Assembly: GCA_032117135.1 (NCBI GenBank)
Contig: JAULZV010000054.1
Location: 1-38,274 of the forward strand
Reading direction: 5' to 3'
Length of the DNA: 38,274 nt
From: JAULZV01 sp032117135
Lineage (GTDB): Bacteria; Patescibacteriota; Minisyncoccia; Phycocordibacterales; JAACPR01
The position numbers and the translations under genes are program-made. Each line of letters opens with the position of its first letter. Position 1 is the stretch's first letter. Positions 23,999-32,195 of the stretch are shown piece after piece. The notes below the pieces were generated by a model. It had not been told where the DNA came from. It saw nothing but the letters and a program-made list of their open reading frames with translations, and ran no database searches.

Positions 23999-25621
23999 CT
24001 ACTCTATATGAGGCAAGATGACAAAAAATTCACTTCCTGTCCCTCGTCCATGCGAATGAGCTCCGATTCGACCTTGGTGTTGATCTACGATTTTTTTGGC
24101 AATGAAGAGACCATATCCAGTACTGTCGATATTATAGTTAAGCGAATCCTCTCCTTTACCCCCTTCCGTAAACAATCTTTTTTTGTCTTCTTCGGTCAAA
24201 CCAATACCCGTATCAACAACAGCAAATCTAATTGAGTGGTCTTCTTTTTTGAGGGTAACATGAACAGTTCCTTTGACTGTATATGCAATAGCATTTTTGA
24301 TAAGGTTCTTGAATACTTCTCCAATTCTAACAGGGTCCACATTTGCTTGAATATTTTCATCAATTTCAAAGGTAAGTTCGAGATTTTTTTTCTGCGCGTT
24401 AATATGCTCTTTTTCAACAACTTCAGCAACAAGCTTAGAAAGATTGGAGGTGGCTTTGCGTAGTGTTGTCTTGCCAGACTTAAGATCAGAAGCACTCAAA
24501 ATTGCAAGAACAGTCTCTACACCCCGAGTCTGAGTTTCCAGTCCATGATGTGTAACTTCTTTTATCTTGTCACTAATTAGACCATAGTCTCCCTCGAGCA
24601 ATCCTGAAAATATATTTCGCGACGTCGCCATATATCCCTTTACTTGGTGAGTGATGAAGTGTAGGAGGGATTGTTGGTTTTGGTTTGCCTCACGCAATTC
24701 AAATGCTGTTTTTTTGATTATCTCTTTTGATTCAATTTCTTTTTTTATGTTTCTAATAAGCATTGAACCGAGAACAGAGACAAGAAGGAAGGTTACGATA
24801 TTAAGCGTAAATGCAAGTGTGTTTTGAAGATACAAAAATTGAGAACTTACCATCAATATAATTGCAAGCACGAGAAATTCGGTCGAAATGATTCGGACGT
24901 TGATAATTTTGTATCTATTTACCGCTAAAGCCAAAAAGACAACGAAAAAAATCATCCCGAAGAGACCATAAAATTCGAGATTATAGTTCCCTGTCAGACT
25001 GGCCAAAAATCCCATCGTCACAAAAGAGAGGAAGAATACCGTAGCCCCAATACCCGCAAGAGTAATGGCTCGCTTTTTGTCTTTATTTCGAAAAGAAGCT
25101 TTCATGAGCAAAACAACAAGCCATATTGCAAAGACACTTTTAACAAATGTTGAGTACACAAGATAGTATTGCTTTTCAAGTGCAATACATTCGGCCAAAT
25201 CTATTCCAACAAGGTTGTATTGAGTTGGTCCAAAAATTACAAGAGGCAAGATCAATGCAAGCCATGTCCATTTGAATTTGCTTGGAGCATCCTCTTCGTA
25301 GATAAGCACATAAATAAAATAAAGAAGGTACAAAAACACAAGTGTCCCAAAAAATTCGATAGAAGACCACGCGAACATCATAATCTGATTATTATCGAAA
25401 AAGAGCCAGATTGCTAAATTAGAAAGTACCCACAATATAAAAGAGAGAGATACAGCAGTAAAAAGTTTTTTGATCAAATTATTACTTGAGCTGTAGAGTA
25501 CCAAAGCCAATGACACAACACACGCAATGATTGGAAATAGATGAGAGTATGTCAAAAGACTAAACACTTCATTCACGATTTCACTGCAGTACTGCAAATT
25601 TTCGGTTGTATTATATAGCAT
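23999..25621 (-). CDS. Membrane sensor histidine kinase with multi-helix N-terminus, 540 aa
   Basis: Residues 1-290 form eight or nine transmembrane helices (for example 28-43, 57-74, 87-107, 117-130, 157-173, 187-205, 217-233, 246-290), like the 7TM-type histidine-kinase sensors. A short helical linker leads to the H-box LLHFITHQVKGYMATS, with probable phosphoacceptor His325. The ATPase part has the N-box GEVFKNLIKNAIAYT, the G1-box VVDTGIGLTEEDKKRLF, and G2 STGYGLFIAKKIVDQHQG. It is a complete kinase, but no response regulator is in the window, so it is an orphan here. The ATG overlaps the previous gene by 11 nt (ATGCTATATAA). Signal unknown; hydrophobic or membrane cues fit the topology. 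Confidence 0.92.
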   Translation of the reverse strand: MLYNTTENLQYCSEIVNEVFSLLTYSHLFPIIACVVSLALVLYSSSNNLIKKLFTAVSLSFILWVLSNLAIWLFFDNNQIMMFAWSSIEFFGTLVFLYLLYFIYVLIYEEDAPSKFKWTWLALILPLVIFGPTQYNLVGIDLAECIALEKQYYLVYSTFVKSVFAIWLVVLLMKASFRNKDKKRAITLAGIGATVFFLSFVTMGFLASLTGNYNLEFYGLFGMIFFVVFLALAVNRYKIINVRIISTEFLVLAIILMVSSQFLYLQNTLAFTLNIVTFLLVSVLGSMLIRNIKKEIESKEIIKKTAFELREANQNQQSLLHFITHQVKGYMATSRNIFSGLLEGDYGLISDKIKEVTHHGLETQTRGVETVLAILSASDLKSGKTTLRKATSNLSKLVAEVVEKEHINAQKKNLELTFEIDENIQANVDPVRIGEVFKNLIKNAIAYTVKGTVHVTLKKEDHSIRFAVVDTGIGLTEEDKKRLFTEGGKGEDSLNYNIDSTGYGLFIAKKIVDQHQGRIGAHSHGRGTGSEFFVILPHIE

Positions 25622-26384
25622 ACTTTTCTCTTATTATATTTTTAATCTCAGATTTGTAAAATAAGTAAAAGAAATCGTTCTCTTCTTTTATAGGAAGTAC
25701 AGGGAAAATTAGTGGTTTAACTCCAAACTTTTTTTCAAGAAATTCAAAGGAAGGAAGGATTTTTTCCATAAAAAATTTATGTTCCGCATCATTGGCAAGT
25801 AAATAGTTATCAAATAAAACTCCATGACACAAAAAAAGTGCGAGATACTTACAATAATACCCATCATCTTCTCTTACTTTTAAGAACCATTTTGAAATAT
25901 CAACGAAAGTATATGGATCTTTGGTTGCATTAAATAGACCGCCATGAAAATCAATCAGACTCAAGTCATCACGCACTGAGATATCTTGCAAACATTTACC
26001 TTCGTTTGTATTTATGTTAACAATATTCTTGTATGAATAAAGTAATCTTCCATGTTTATCTTGACCCTCAATAAAACCAAGTCTTGCTAAATGATATTTT
26101 TCAGGATTCTTCATCACTAATTTGGCAACATAGTAGTTGCAATATACTGGATCAAGTCCAAATTCTTTAACAGTATCACGAAAGAAAAAAAATTCTTGGT
26201 TAGGAGTATGAATACTGCGAGCAAAAACTGCTTTTTGATCTCGTGGATCAAGAAAATCAGGGAAATCTTCTCCTAGATATTCAAGCACAGCTTGTTGCAA
26301 TGCTTTATTTTGCTTACGAGCCTTCAATTCTTCCATTATCACAGGAAAAGTACTATAAAATTTATCTCGAATTTCTAGCGACAT
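25611..26384 (-). CDS. Unknown cytosolic protein, 257 aa
   Basis: No family recognised. It is soluble, with no signal peptide or membrane helix, and rich in Phe, Tyr and Lys. Notable stretches are FARSIHTPNQEFFFFRDTV (about 54-72), YVAKLVMKNPEKYHLARLGF, LSLIDFHGGLFNATKDPY and KYLALFLCHGVLFDNYLL. The D-F-H-G-G and C-H-G segments and the scattered histidines could be metal or ligand sites, but no catalytic pattern can be assigned. It sits between the Cys-rich membrane protein (2-nt gap) and the sensor kinase (11-nt overlap), so it is very likely made together with that kinase and may act in the same signalling path. Confidence 0.75.
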   Translation of the reverse strand: MSLEIRDKFYSTFPVIMEELKARKQNKALQQAVLEYLGEDFPDFLDPRDQKAVFARSIHTPNQEFFFFRDTVKEFGLDPVYCNYYVAKLVMKNPEKYHLARLGFIEGQDKHGRLLYSYKNIVNINTNEGKCLQDISVRDDLSLIDFHGGLFNATKDPYTFVDISKWFLKVREDDGYYCKYLALFLCHGVLFDNYLLANDAEHKFFMEKILPSFEFLEKKFGVKPLIFPVLPIKEENDFFYLFYKSEIKNIIREKYAI

Positions 26385-26385
26385 A

Positions 26386-26787
26386 TTAGCATGAGTAAGC
26401 TGAAAAATATTGAGTCAATTCTCTATCTTCACAATCGACATATTCACAACTTCCATTTTCTAAACATGCCTGATCAGTAATACATTCTTCATCTTGGCAT
26501 GCGCTTACGCTTTCTGCACTTTTTTGTAAGAATGCATATTTTTCTTCGTTATATACAAAACAATTTTCACTTGAACATTCTGTCAGTACATATACATCAA
26601 ATTTGTTCTGAATAAAGATACGATTAAAATTGAGAACTAGCAAAAGAAGAGTGAGCATCATGACTGCTCCGGTAAATTTGTATTCACTGTTCCAGTGATC
26701 AAAAAACATATACATAATATTATCACATATTTTAAATAAAAATAATTTCACACAATCCTCATGGTATACTTTTTGAGTTATCGACAT
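26386..26787 (-). CDS. Cysteine-rich single-pass membrane protein, 133 aa
   Basis: A basic N-terminus, one hydrophobic segment (about residues 38-58, FTGAVMMLTLLLLVLNFNRIF) and an acidic tail of about 75 residues with eight cysteines in tight groups: TECSSENC, ACQDEEC, QAC, GSC, VDC and a terminal YSC. This looks like an extracytoplasmic disulfide-rich or metal-binding module, too loose to name. ATG 26787 is the longest start; ATG codons at 26718/26712 (MYMFFDHWNSEYKF) would keep the anchor and could be the real start. It is the first gene of the kinase/msrA run and lies divergent from the EamA gene. Confidence 0.65.
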   Translation of the reverse strand: MSITQKVYHEDCVKLFLFKICDNIMYMFFDHWNSEYKFTGAVMMLTLLLLVLNFNRIFIQNKFDVYVLTECSSENCFVYNEEKYAFLQKSAESVSACQDEECITDQACLENGSCEYVDCEDRELTQYFSAYSC

Positions 26788-26800
26788 TTATACATTAATA

Positions 26801-26814
26801 TATAATTAATACTT
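26801..26814 (+). promoter_or_regulatory. -10 box of the EamA gene, nearly leaderless
   Basis: Perfect TATAAT (26801-26806), eight bases TAATACTT, then ATG at 26815. Confidence 0.55.
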
Positions 26815-27744
26815 ATGAGTTGGTTTTTTATCGCATTACTCGCCCCCTTTTTATTTGCAGTAGTTGTACACTTAGATAAATACTTAATTTCTTTGTTTAA
26901 AGGAGATTCAACGGAACGTGGAGTGGGAGGTCTCGTATTATATTCAAGTCTTTTTGGTCTTATTATTTCAGGAGTTTTATTTATAATCTTAGGCCCCTCT
27001 AGTCTTACAATTCCCGGTACAGACATTTTGATTTTAACTCTTGCAGGTCTATGTGGAATAACGGCTGTTATATTGTATTTATATGCAATGGAGATGGACG
27101 AGGCATCAATCGTGGCTCCGTTATTTCAAACAGTTCCTATTTTTGGGTTATTTTTTGAATATTTTATTCTCGGTATTATCCCTACAACTATTCAAATTAT
27201 AGGATCACTTATTATTGTAATTGCAGGTATCGTGCTTGCGAGCGAATTAGAAGGATTCAAAATCAAAAAAATAAAAGGTTCTATTCTCCTGCTTATGCTC
27301 TCATCTTCAATGTTTTTTGCTCTTATTAGTATCTTGTTCAAATTTGTTACGGTAGAAGGAGGAGATTTTTGGGTTTCAAGTTTTTGGGAATATTTGGCTT
27401 GGGGCGTATCAGGTCTTATTCTTTTGATGGTGGTCAAATCTTATCGAGTCGATTTTTTGAATTCACTCAAACATGACGGCAAAACTTTATTTTCCCTCAA
27501 TATAACAGGAGAGCTAACTAACTCAATCGCAAACTCTGCCAAAAACTTCGCAGCACTTTTGGTCCCGGTAACTTTGGTGTACAGTGTCGAAGCACTTCAA
27601 CCAATTTTTATTTTTCTAATTGGTATCATTATCACAGTATTTGCTCCCAAGATATCACAAGAAGACATCTCAAAAACGGCATTACTCCAGAAAGGAGTTC
27701 CTATTTTATTCATGATTATCGGTACCATTATTATGCTTATATAA
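26815..27744 (+). CDS. EamA/DMT-family transporter, 309 aa
   Basis: Ten predicted transmembrane helices in two EamA repeats (about residues 1-142 and 154-309), separated by a basic loop (ELEGFKIKKIKGS). The first repeat ends with AMEMDEASIVAPLFQTVPIFGLFFEYFILG and the second has VTLVYSVEALQPIFIFLIGI, both characteristic positions of the family. Members export or import amino acids, nucleobases, sugars or other metabolites; the substrate cannot be read from sequence. It stands 53 nt before the diadenylate cyclase gene, which has its own promoter. Confidence 0.88.
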   Translation: MSWFFIALLAPFLFAVVVHLDKYLISLFKGDSTERGVGGLVLYSSLFGLIISGVLFIILGPSSLTIPGTDILILTLAGLCGITAVILYLYAMEMDEASIVAPLFQTVPIFGLFFEYFILGIIPTTIQIIGSLIIVIAGIVLASELEGFKIKKIKGSILLLMLSSSMFFALISILFKFVTVEGGDFWVSSFWEYLAWGVSGLILLMVVKSYRVDFLNSLKHDGKTLFSLNITGELTNSIANSAKNFAALLVPVTLVYSVEALQPIFIFLIGIIITVFAPKISQEDISKTALLQKGVPILFMIIGTIIMLI

Positions 27745-27785
27745 GACAGAAATTATAATAAGTACAAATGTTTTTACCTAAATGA

Positions 27786-27797
27786 TATAGTATCCTC
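27786..27797 (+). promoter_or_regulatory. Extended -10 promoter of the cdaA-like gene, leaderless
   Basis: TGA directly before TATAGT (27786-27791), six bases ATCCTC, then ATG at 27798. Confidence 0.65.
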
Positions 27798-29027
27798 ATG
27801 GAAATACTTCAATCCCAAAATTTAGCAGCTATTCAAGACCTGCCTATTGTATTCGCTTCGATTACGGGGCGTGAAATTATAGATATATTATTGGTAGCAC
27901 TTGCGATATATATCGTGCTTTTGTTTGTTAAACAGACCAAATCATATTTTGTTCTCACCGTCTCACTCTTACTTATTGGACTCAATCTCTTTTCGCAAGA
28001 TCTCAATTTGACACTCACTCGTTCAATACTCCAACCTCTTTCTACTTTTACCGTTATTATTATTGCCATTGTTTTCCAGCGCGAAATCAGAAGATTCTTT
28101 CGATGGATTATGACGGGACAACAAAGCCTATTTTCGAAGACGCATACAATCAGTAAGGCAGTGAGTGCCGAATTAGCCGAGGCAGCTCTATACATGGCCG
28201 AAAAACGCATTGGTGGAATTATCGTCTTTCCTGGCAAGCAAGAGATAGATGATATGATCGAAGGTGGCCAACCTCTTAACGGACTTATCACCAAAGAATT
28301 GCTTTTGAGTATTTTTGATGCAAGTTCTCCTGGTCATGATGGCGCAGTCATTATTGAAAACGATCTCATCAAAACATTCGGGGCGCACCTCCCTCTTGCT
28401 CGTTCATATAATTTTAGAAAAGCAGGTACTCGTCACCGCGCTGCAGCAGGAATCACCGAAGACACAGATGCTCTTGCGCTTGTTATCTCAGAAGAACGAG
28501 GAGTCATCAGTCTCGCCAAACATGGCACCCTTGAACGCATCAAAGACGAAGAATCTTTAAGGCAACTTCTTCGAACACTCACAGGCGAAAGCGAAGATAC
28601 AAAGATGGGATTTTGGCATTATTTTGTACTCAAAAATAGTGTGACCAAACTTATTGCACTTTCAGTTGCCCTATTACTTTGGATTGGTCTTGTCTTGCAA
28701 GCCGGTGTCGTCAAAAAAGAATATTCTGTTCCCCTTTCATTTCAACTTCTTCCAAACACAGTGATTGTCGATCCTCAATCTGCAAAAACACAGATCACCG
28801 TTATCCTTGAAGGTGCAAGCACTGATATTTCGTCTTTTGATCCTGGCAAAGTAGATATCAAAATTGATGCCAAAAACTTTGCTCCCGGAACTCAGGAAAT
28901 AGAAATTACAAATACCATGGTATCGATTCCTTCATATTTAAATGTTGTCACTATAGAACCAAAAGATATTGAGATTGTGGTGCAAGAGAAAATAATACCT
29001 GTCATAGAAGAAACACCAGAGGAGTAA
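27798..29027 (+). CDS. cdaA: Diadenylate cyclase CdaA fused to a YbbR (CdaR-like) domain, 409 aa
   Basis: Makes cyclic di-AMP from two ATP. Three N-terminal membrane helices (about 28-45, 50-64, 80-97) are followed by the DAC domain with GGIIVFPGKQEIDDM (139-153), the catalytic DGA (181-183, GHDGAVIIENDLI) and RHR (212-214, GTRHRAAAGI). After residue 275 comes a fourth helix (284-302) and then a YbbR-type beta domain (about 305-397, with EYSVPLSFQLLPNTVIVD and ITVILEGA). In Firmicutes CdaA and the YbbR protein CdaR are separate adjacent genes; here they form one chain, so the YbbR part would be extracytoplasmic and permanently attached. Both active-site motifs are intact. A terminator overlaps the stop codon. 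Confidence 0.93.
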   Translation: MEILQSQNLAAIQDLPIVFASITGREIIDILLVALAIYIVLLFVKQTKSYFVLTVSLLLIGLNLFSQDLNLTLTRSILQPLSTFTVIIIAIVFQREIRRFFRWIMTGQQSLFSKTHTISKAVSAELAEAALYMAEKRIGGIIVFPGKQEIDDMIEGGQPLNGLITKELLLSIFDASSPGHDGAVIIENDLIKTFGAHLPLARSYNFRKAGTRHRAAAGITEDTDALALVISEERGVISLAKHGTLERIKDEESLRQLLRTLTGESEDTKMGFWHYFVLKNSVTKLIALSVALLLWIGLVLQAGVVKKEYSVPLSFQLLPNTVIVDPQSAKTQITVILEGASTDISSFDPGKVDIKIDAKNFAPGTQEIEITNTMVSIPSYLNVVTIEPKDIEIVVQEKIIPVIEETPEE

Positions 29028-29045
29028 TTCTGGTGTTTCTCTTTC
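29011..29045 (+). terminator. Rho-independent terminator overlapping the cdaA stop
   Basis: AAACACCAGA (29011-29020) and TCTGGTGTTT (29029-29038), followed by CTCTTTCTT. The stop codon TAA (29025-29027) lies in the loop, so the last codons form the left arm. Confidence 0.8.
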
Positions 29046-29072
29046 TTATGTATTAATTAGATTTCGTATATC

Positions 29073-30860
29073 TTATTTCTTCCCGTTTCGTTTTCGTTCA
29101 GTTTCTGTAAGATATTTTTTGCGAAGTCTGATGTGTGTTGGAGTAATTTCAAGATATTCGTCATCTCGCATCATCCCGAGTGCTCGCTCCAGCGTGAGAT
29201 CAAACGGAGGAGTAAGTTGAGTTGTTCCATCCGAACCGGAGGCTCGCATGTTGGTGAGTTGTTTTCCTTTGGTTGGGTTCACCATCATATCTTCACCTTT
29301 TGATGTATACCCGATAACCATTCCTTCATATACTTCGGTCGTAGGAGAAATATAAAGCACTCCTCGCTCTTGAAGAGTACCAAGAGAGAATGCAAGTGCC
29401 TTCCCTGTTGCCATTGATACCATTGAACCATATTCTGTTTTTTGAATATCACCTGCAAATGGAGCAAAGTGCAAAAATACACTTGTCAAAATACCTTCAC
29501 CTTTGGTATCGATAATAAATTCATTTCGATATCCAAGAAGTCCTCGCGTTGGTACATGAAATGTAAGTCGTGATTGTCCTCGTTCTTGTCTCACGTCCAT
29601 CATGATTCCTTTTCGATTACCCATTTTTTGAATAATGGCACCTTGGAATTCTTCAGGTACAAGCACAGTAGCTTCTTCAAACGGTTCACACTTAACACCG
29701 TCAATTTCTTTAACGATAATTTCAGGTTGAGATACCGCGATTTCGAATCCTTCTCGTCGCATTTGTTCAAGAAGCACTGCAAGGTGAAGTTCTCCTCGTC
29801 CAAACACTTTCATCTCTGCTCCGTTACCAAAGTCTACTCGAAGACCTACGTTGATCTCAAGTTCTTTTTCGAGACGATCTCTGATCTGTCTTGATGTCAA
29901 AAATTTACCTGTCTTGCCTCCAAATGGAGAGTCGTTCACGAACATATTGAGAGAGAGTGTTGGTTCGTCAACACTGATCGCAGGAAGATTTTCGGTTGCG
30001 ATATCTTCAACAAGTGTATGTCCAATATAAATATCAGGAAGTCCAGCTACCATCACAATATCTCCAGTTGTTGCTTCAGACACTGCCTTTTTTTCGAATC
30101 CTTCAAAATTAAAAAGTTTGGTCACTCGTCCTGTATACACTTGTCCATCATGTGCCTTTGCAGAAATAGTCGAACCATCTTTGAGTGTTCCGGCATATAC
30201 TCGACAAATACCCATTCGGCCCAAGAAGTTGTCGTACGCAAGGTTGAATACTTGAGCTTGGAGTGGATCTGAGTCAGACGCACTTGCTGATGCTGGTGTT
30301 ACCTTTTCGAGGATAAGATCAAGAAGCGGAGAAAGATCTTTGAGTTCATCTTCCATCTTGAGCTTGGCTGTTCCATCTCGTCCAATTGCATAGACAGTTT
30401 CAAAATCAAGTTGCTCATCAGTTGCACCAAGATCGAAAAAGAGTTCATACACTTCATCATGTGCTTTTTGAACATCAGCAGCTGGCTTGTCGATTTTATT
30501 CAGAACCAAAATAGGCTTGAGACCAAGTTCCAATGACTTTTTGAGTACAAATTTGGTTTGTGGCATAGGACCTTCGGCAGCATCAACAATCAAAAGCACT
30601 GAATCAATTGATCGAAGCACTCGCTCTACTTCAGATCCAAAATCGGCGTGACCTGGTGTATCAAGAATATTGATCTTTGTATCTTTGTAGTATACAGAGG
30701 TGTTCTTAGCATAAATAGTAATACCACGCTCTTGTTCGAGCGCGTTTGAGTCCATAGACATTTTACCGTCCGACATTCCTGTTTGTTGCAGGATCATGTC
30801 AGTAAGAGTTGTCTTCCCATGGTCCACATGGGCAATAATTGCAATATTTCTGATTTCCAT
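29073..30860 (-). CDS. typA: Ribosome-associated GTPase TypA/BipA, 595 aa
   Basis: Translational GTPase related to EF-G that aids ribosome assembly and growth under stress. G1 AIIAHVDHGKTTLTD (residues 7-21), switch region QERGITIYAKNT, G3 NILDTPGHADFGSEVERVL, G4 ILVLNKIDKP, then domain II, the EF-G-like domains III and V, and the family C-terminal block AFSLGTLQERGVLYISP with GMVIGYTSKGEDMMVNP and KGKQLTNMRASGSD. Length is typical (595-615). It is transcribed alone; upstream lies a 258-nt gap holding the first structured repeat element. Confidence 0.96.
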   Translation of the reverse strand: MEIRNIAIIAHVDHGKTTLTDMILQQTGMSDGKMSMDSNALEQERGITIYAKNTSVYYKDTKINILDTPGHADFGSEVERVLRSIDSVLLIVDAAEGPMPQTKFVLKKSLELGLKPILVLNKIDKPAADVQKAHDEVYELFFDLGATDEQLDFETVYAIGRDGTAKLKMEDELKDLSPLLDLILEKVTPASASASDSDPLQAQVFNLAYDNFLGRMGICRVYAGTLKDGSTISAKAHDGQVYTGRVTKLFNFEGFEKKAVSEATTGDIVMVAGLPDIYIGHTLVEDIATENLPAISVDEPTLSLNMFVNDSPFGGKTGKFLTSRQIRDRLEKELEINVGLRVDFGNGAEMKVFGRGELHLAVLLEQMRREGFEIAVSQPEIIVKEIDGVKCEPFEEATVLVPEEFQGAIIQKMGNRKGIMMDVRQERGQSRLTFHVPTRGLLGYRNEFIIDTKGEGILTSVFLHFAPFAGDIQKTEYGSMVSMATGKALAFSLGTLQERGVLYISPTTEVYEGMVIGYTSKGEDMMVNPTKGKQLTNMRASGSDGTTQLTPPFDLTLERALGMMRDDEYLEITPTHIRLRKKYLTETERKRNGKK

Positions 30861-30943
30861 ATATATAAGTTAACGTTTTAGAACCTAGATTAAAGCACAT
30901 CTGACCTTATTTGACAAGGATGAGCTGTGAATAGTGGTATGTG

Positions 30944-31057
30944 ATACAAAAAACCAAAAAGAAAAGTCTGACCGAGCCTGCGTACACATCCTTCTAAGTA
31001 AGAGGAGACTTAATGCAGGCTCGGGAAACCGAGGACTTTTATTTTTGGTTTTTGTAT
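30944..31057. repeat. Structured repeat element, copy 1
   Basis: A long imperfect hairpin. The outer stem is formed by ATACAAAAAACC...AAAAGTC (30944-30968) and GACTTTTA...GGTTTTTGTAT (31034-31057). The inner stem is CCGAGCCTGC (30972-30981) with GCAGGCTCGG (31015-31024). GAAACCGAG after it can pair alternatively with the same CTCGG. The conserved boxes are AGTCTGACC and ACCGAGGACTTT. It lies between typA and the YtxH-like gene, about 60 nt past the latter's stop. Confidence 0.8.
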
Positions 31058-31122
31058 TACGGTCTACTATTTTCAAGGGCTTTTCTTTTTGGTGCTTTTG
31101 TGTTGCCGTGTACTATTTCTAG
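31039..31122 (+). repeat. Imperfect tandem duplication beside element copy 1
   Basis: A unit of about 35 bp, TTTTTGGTTTTTGTATTACG followed by GTCTACTATTTTC (31042-31074), recurs as TTTTTGGTGCTTTTGTGTTG, CCGTGTACTATTTC (31086-31121). The second copy includes the last codons and the stop of the YtxH-like gene. It looks like an old duplication of the element's outer arm. Confidence 0.55.
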
Positions 31123-31535
31123 GCAGTTTTCTTAGTTGCAGCTGTTGATTTTGTAGCTGGCTTTTTGGCTGTTGCAGTCTTTTTCTTTGGAGACTTTGCT
31201 GATTGTGCAATCTTAACAATATCCTTCCAACTCTTTCGAAGATCAGCTACCAGATCAGCAACTTCTTCTGGTGCAATAGTTTTGACAGATTGGTATTTTG
31301 CAGCCACTGCGTCGACCACCTTGTGGTATGTTTCTTCGTTTACATCTTTAAGTTTTTCGAGTCGTTCGATCACTTCACCCTTTGCTTTGAGTGACCATCC
31401 TTTGATCTGCTTGAGTTTTTTCTTTCCTGCATCTGTTCCGTATAAAAACACTCCCCCAGCAATTGCTGCGAGGCCTGCGATCGCCAACCCTACCTCAAGT
31501 CCTGCATTCGATTGTGAATTCTTTTTTTGTGCCAT
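31119..31535 (-). CDS. YtxH-like small membrane protein with histone H1-like basic tail, 138 aa
   Basis: After a short polar start comes one Gly/Ala-rich hydrophobic segment (about residues 12-31, LEVGLAIAGLAAIAGGVFLY), then GTDAGKKKLKQIKGW as in YtxH-type proteins and a helical charged domain (about 45-110). The final 27 residues are a Lys/Ala/Thr repeat tail (KSPKKKTATAKK and KSTAATKK), like histone H1 tails, suited to binding nucleic acid or acidic wall polymers. Its role is unknown. It is the second gene after the 107-aa anchored protein (33 nt gap). Confidence 0.7.
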   Translation of the reverse strand: MAQKKNSQSNAGLEVGLAIAGLAAIAGGVFLYGTDAGKKKLKQIKGWSLKAKGEVIERLEKLKDVNEETYHKVVDAVAAKYQSVKTIAPEEVADLVADLRKSWKDIVKIAQSAKSPKKKTATAKKPATKSTAATKKTA

Positions 31536-31568
31536 ATATCTTTTGGGTTATGTATAAATTAATGAGTT

Positions 31569-31892
31569 TTATTTCTTTGGTACATCTTTCTTTATTTTAT
31601 CACGACTTTTGAAAGTTTTGGCAAAAATCGTACCCAGTGTGTTAACGACTACTCGCTCGACAACACTCTCTTTGCGTGACATCTGTTCCATCTTGTACTG
31701 GACCGCAGCAAAGACGTCTTTGCTGTCATCGGCAATCTGATGAGTCAGTGCATGTATTTCATTAAGGATGTCATGAATCTTTTTGGTAATTTTGAATACG
31801 TACAAACCAATAATAATTGCAAACATTAAAAACAATATCGTCGCAACTGAGCTAATAAAAAAGAAGATGTCCATTTGTATAAATTCATTCAT
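31569..31892 (-). CDS. Single-pass membrane protein, DUF948-like layout, 107 aa
   Basis: One N-terminal transmembrane helix (about residues 9-32, FFFISSVATILFLMFAIIIG) followed by a helical, probably coiled-coil cytosolic part (ITKKIHDILNEIHALTHQIADD) and a basic end (KSRDKIKKDVPKK). The layout resembles DUF948/YtxG-type partners of YtxH proteins, and the next gene is YtxH-like, which supports a pair working together at the membrane. This is a layout match, not a firm family call. ATG 31892 is fixed by an extended -10 box 6 nt upstream; ATG at 31874 (MDIFFF) is a weaker alternative. Confidence 0.7.
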   Translation of the reverse strand: MNEFIQMDIFFFISSVATILFLMFAIIIGLYVFKITKKIHDILNEIHALTHQIADDSKDVFAAVQYKMEQMSRKESVVERVVVNTLGTIFAKTFKSRDKIKKDVPKK

Positions 31893-31904
31893 GTATTAAG
31901 TATA
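31893..31904 (-). promoter_or_regulatory. Extended -10 promoter of the two small membrane protein genes, leaderless
   Basis: TGA directly before TATACT (31904-31899), six bases TAATAC, then ATG at 31892 on the minus strand. The rest of the gap up to 32062 shows nothing recognisable. Confidence 0.65.
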
Positions 31905-32062
31905 TCAAATTATAGACACATAGGAATTATCCGATTCTTCATTCTAAATAATAATGACAGCATCCAATTAGAAATTACCATGATTCAATATAAGCAAGAG
32001 CCAAAATCAGATTTTTTGAATCTATCTCCTAATTCACTAGGTAAAAATAAAAGTACACAGCA

Positions 32063-32167
32063 AAAATGCCCGGAATAAAAGTCTGGCCGAGTCCGCTTAC
32101 ATGTGCTCTTAGTAAGAGCTACAGGAAGCGGACTCGGAAAACCGAGGACTTTTATTCCGGGCATTTT
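32063..32167. repeat. Structured repeat element, copy 2
   Basis: Perfect outer stem of 21 bp between 32063-32083 (starts AAAATGCCCGGAAT) and 32147-32167 (ends ATTCCGGGCATTTT). Inner stem CCGAGTCCGC with GCGGACTCGG. Apical hairpin GCTCTT-AGT-AAGAGC (32105-32119). The AGTCTGGCC and ACCGAGGACTTT boxes sit as in copy 1, but outer and inner stem sequences differ and remain paired. It lies 28 nt past the DEAD-box helicase stop. Confidence 0.8.
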
Positions 32168-32195
32168 ATGTTGCGTACACCCTTAGGCGCACATT

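Noticed and set aside
30934..31122. 62-aa plus-strand frame with a repeated FLVF/FWCF pattern
   Set aside because: It is the translation of the structured element and its duplicated arm, not a gene.
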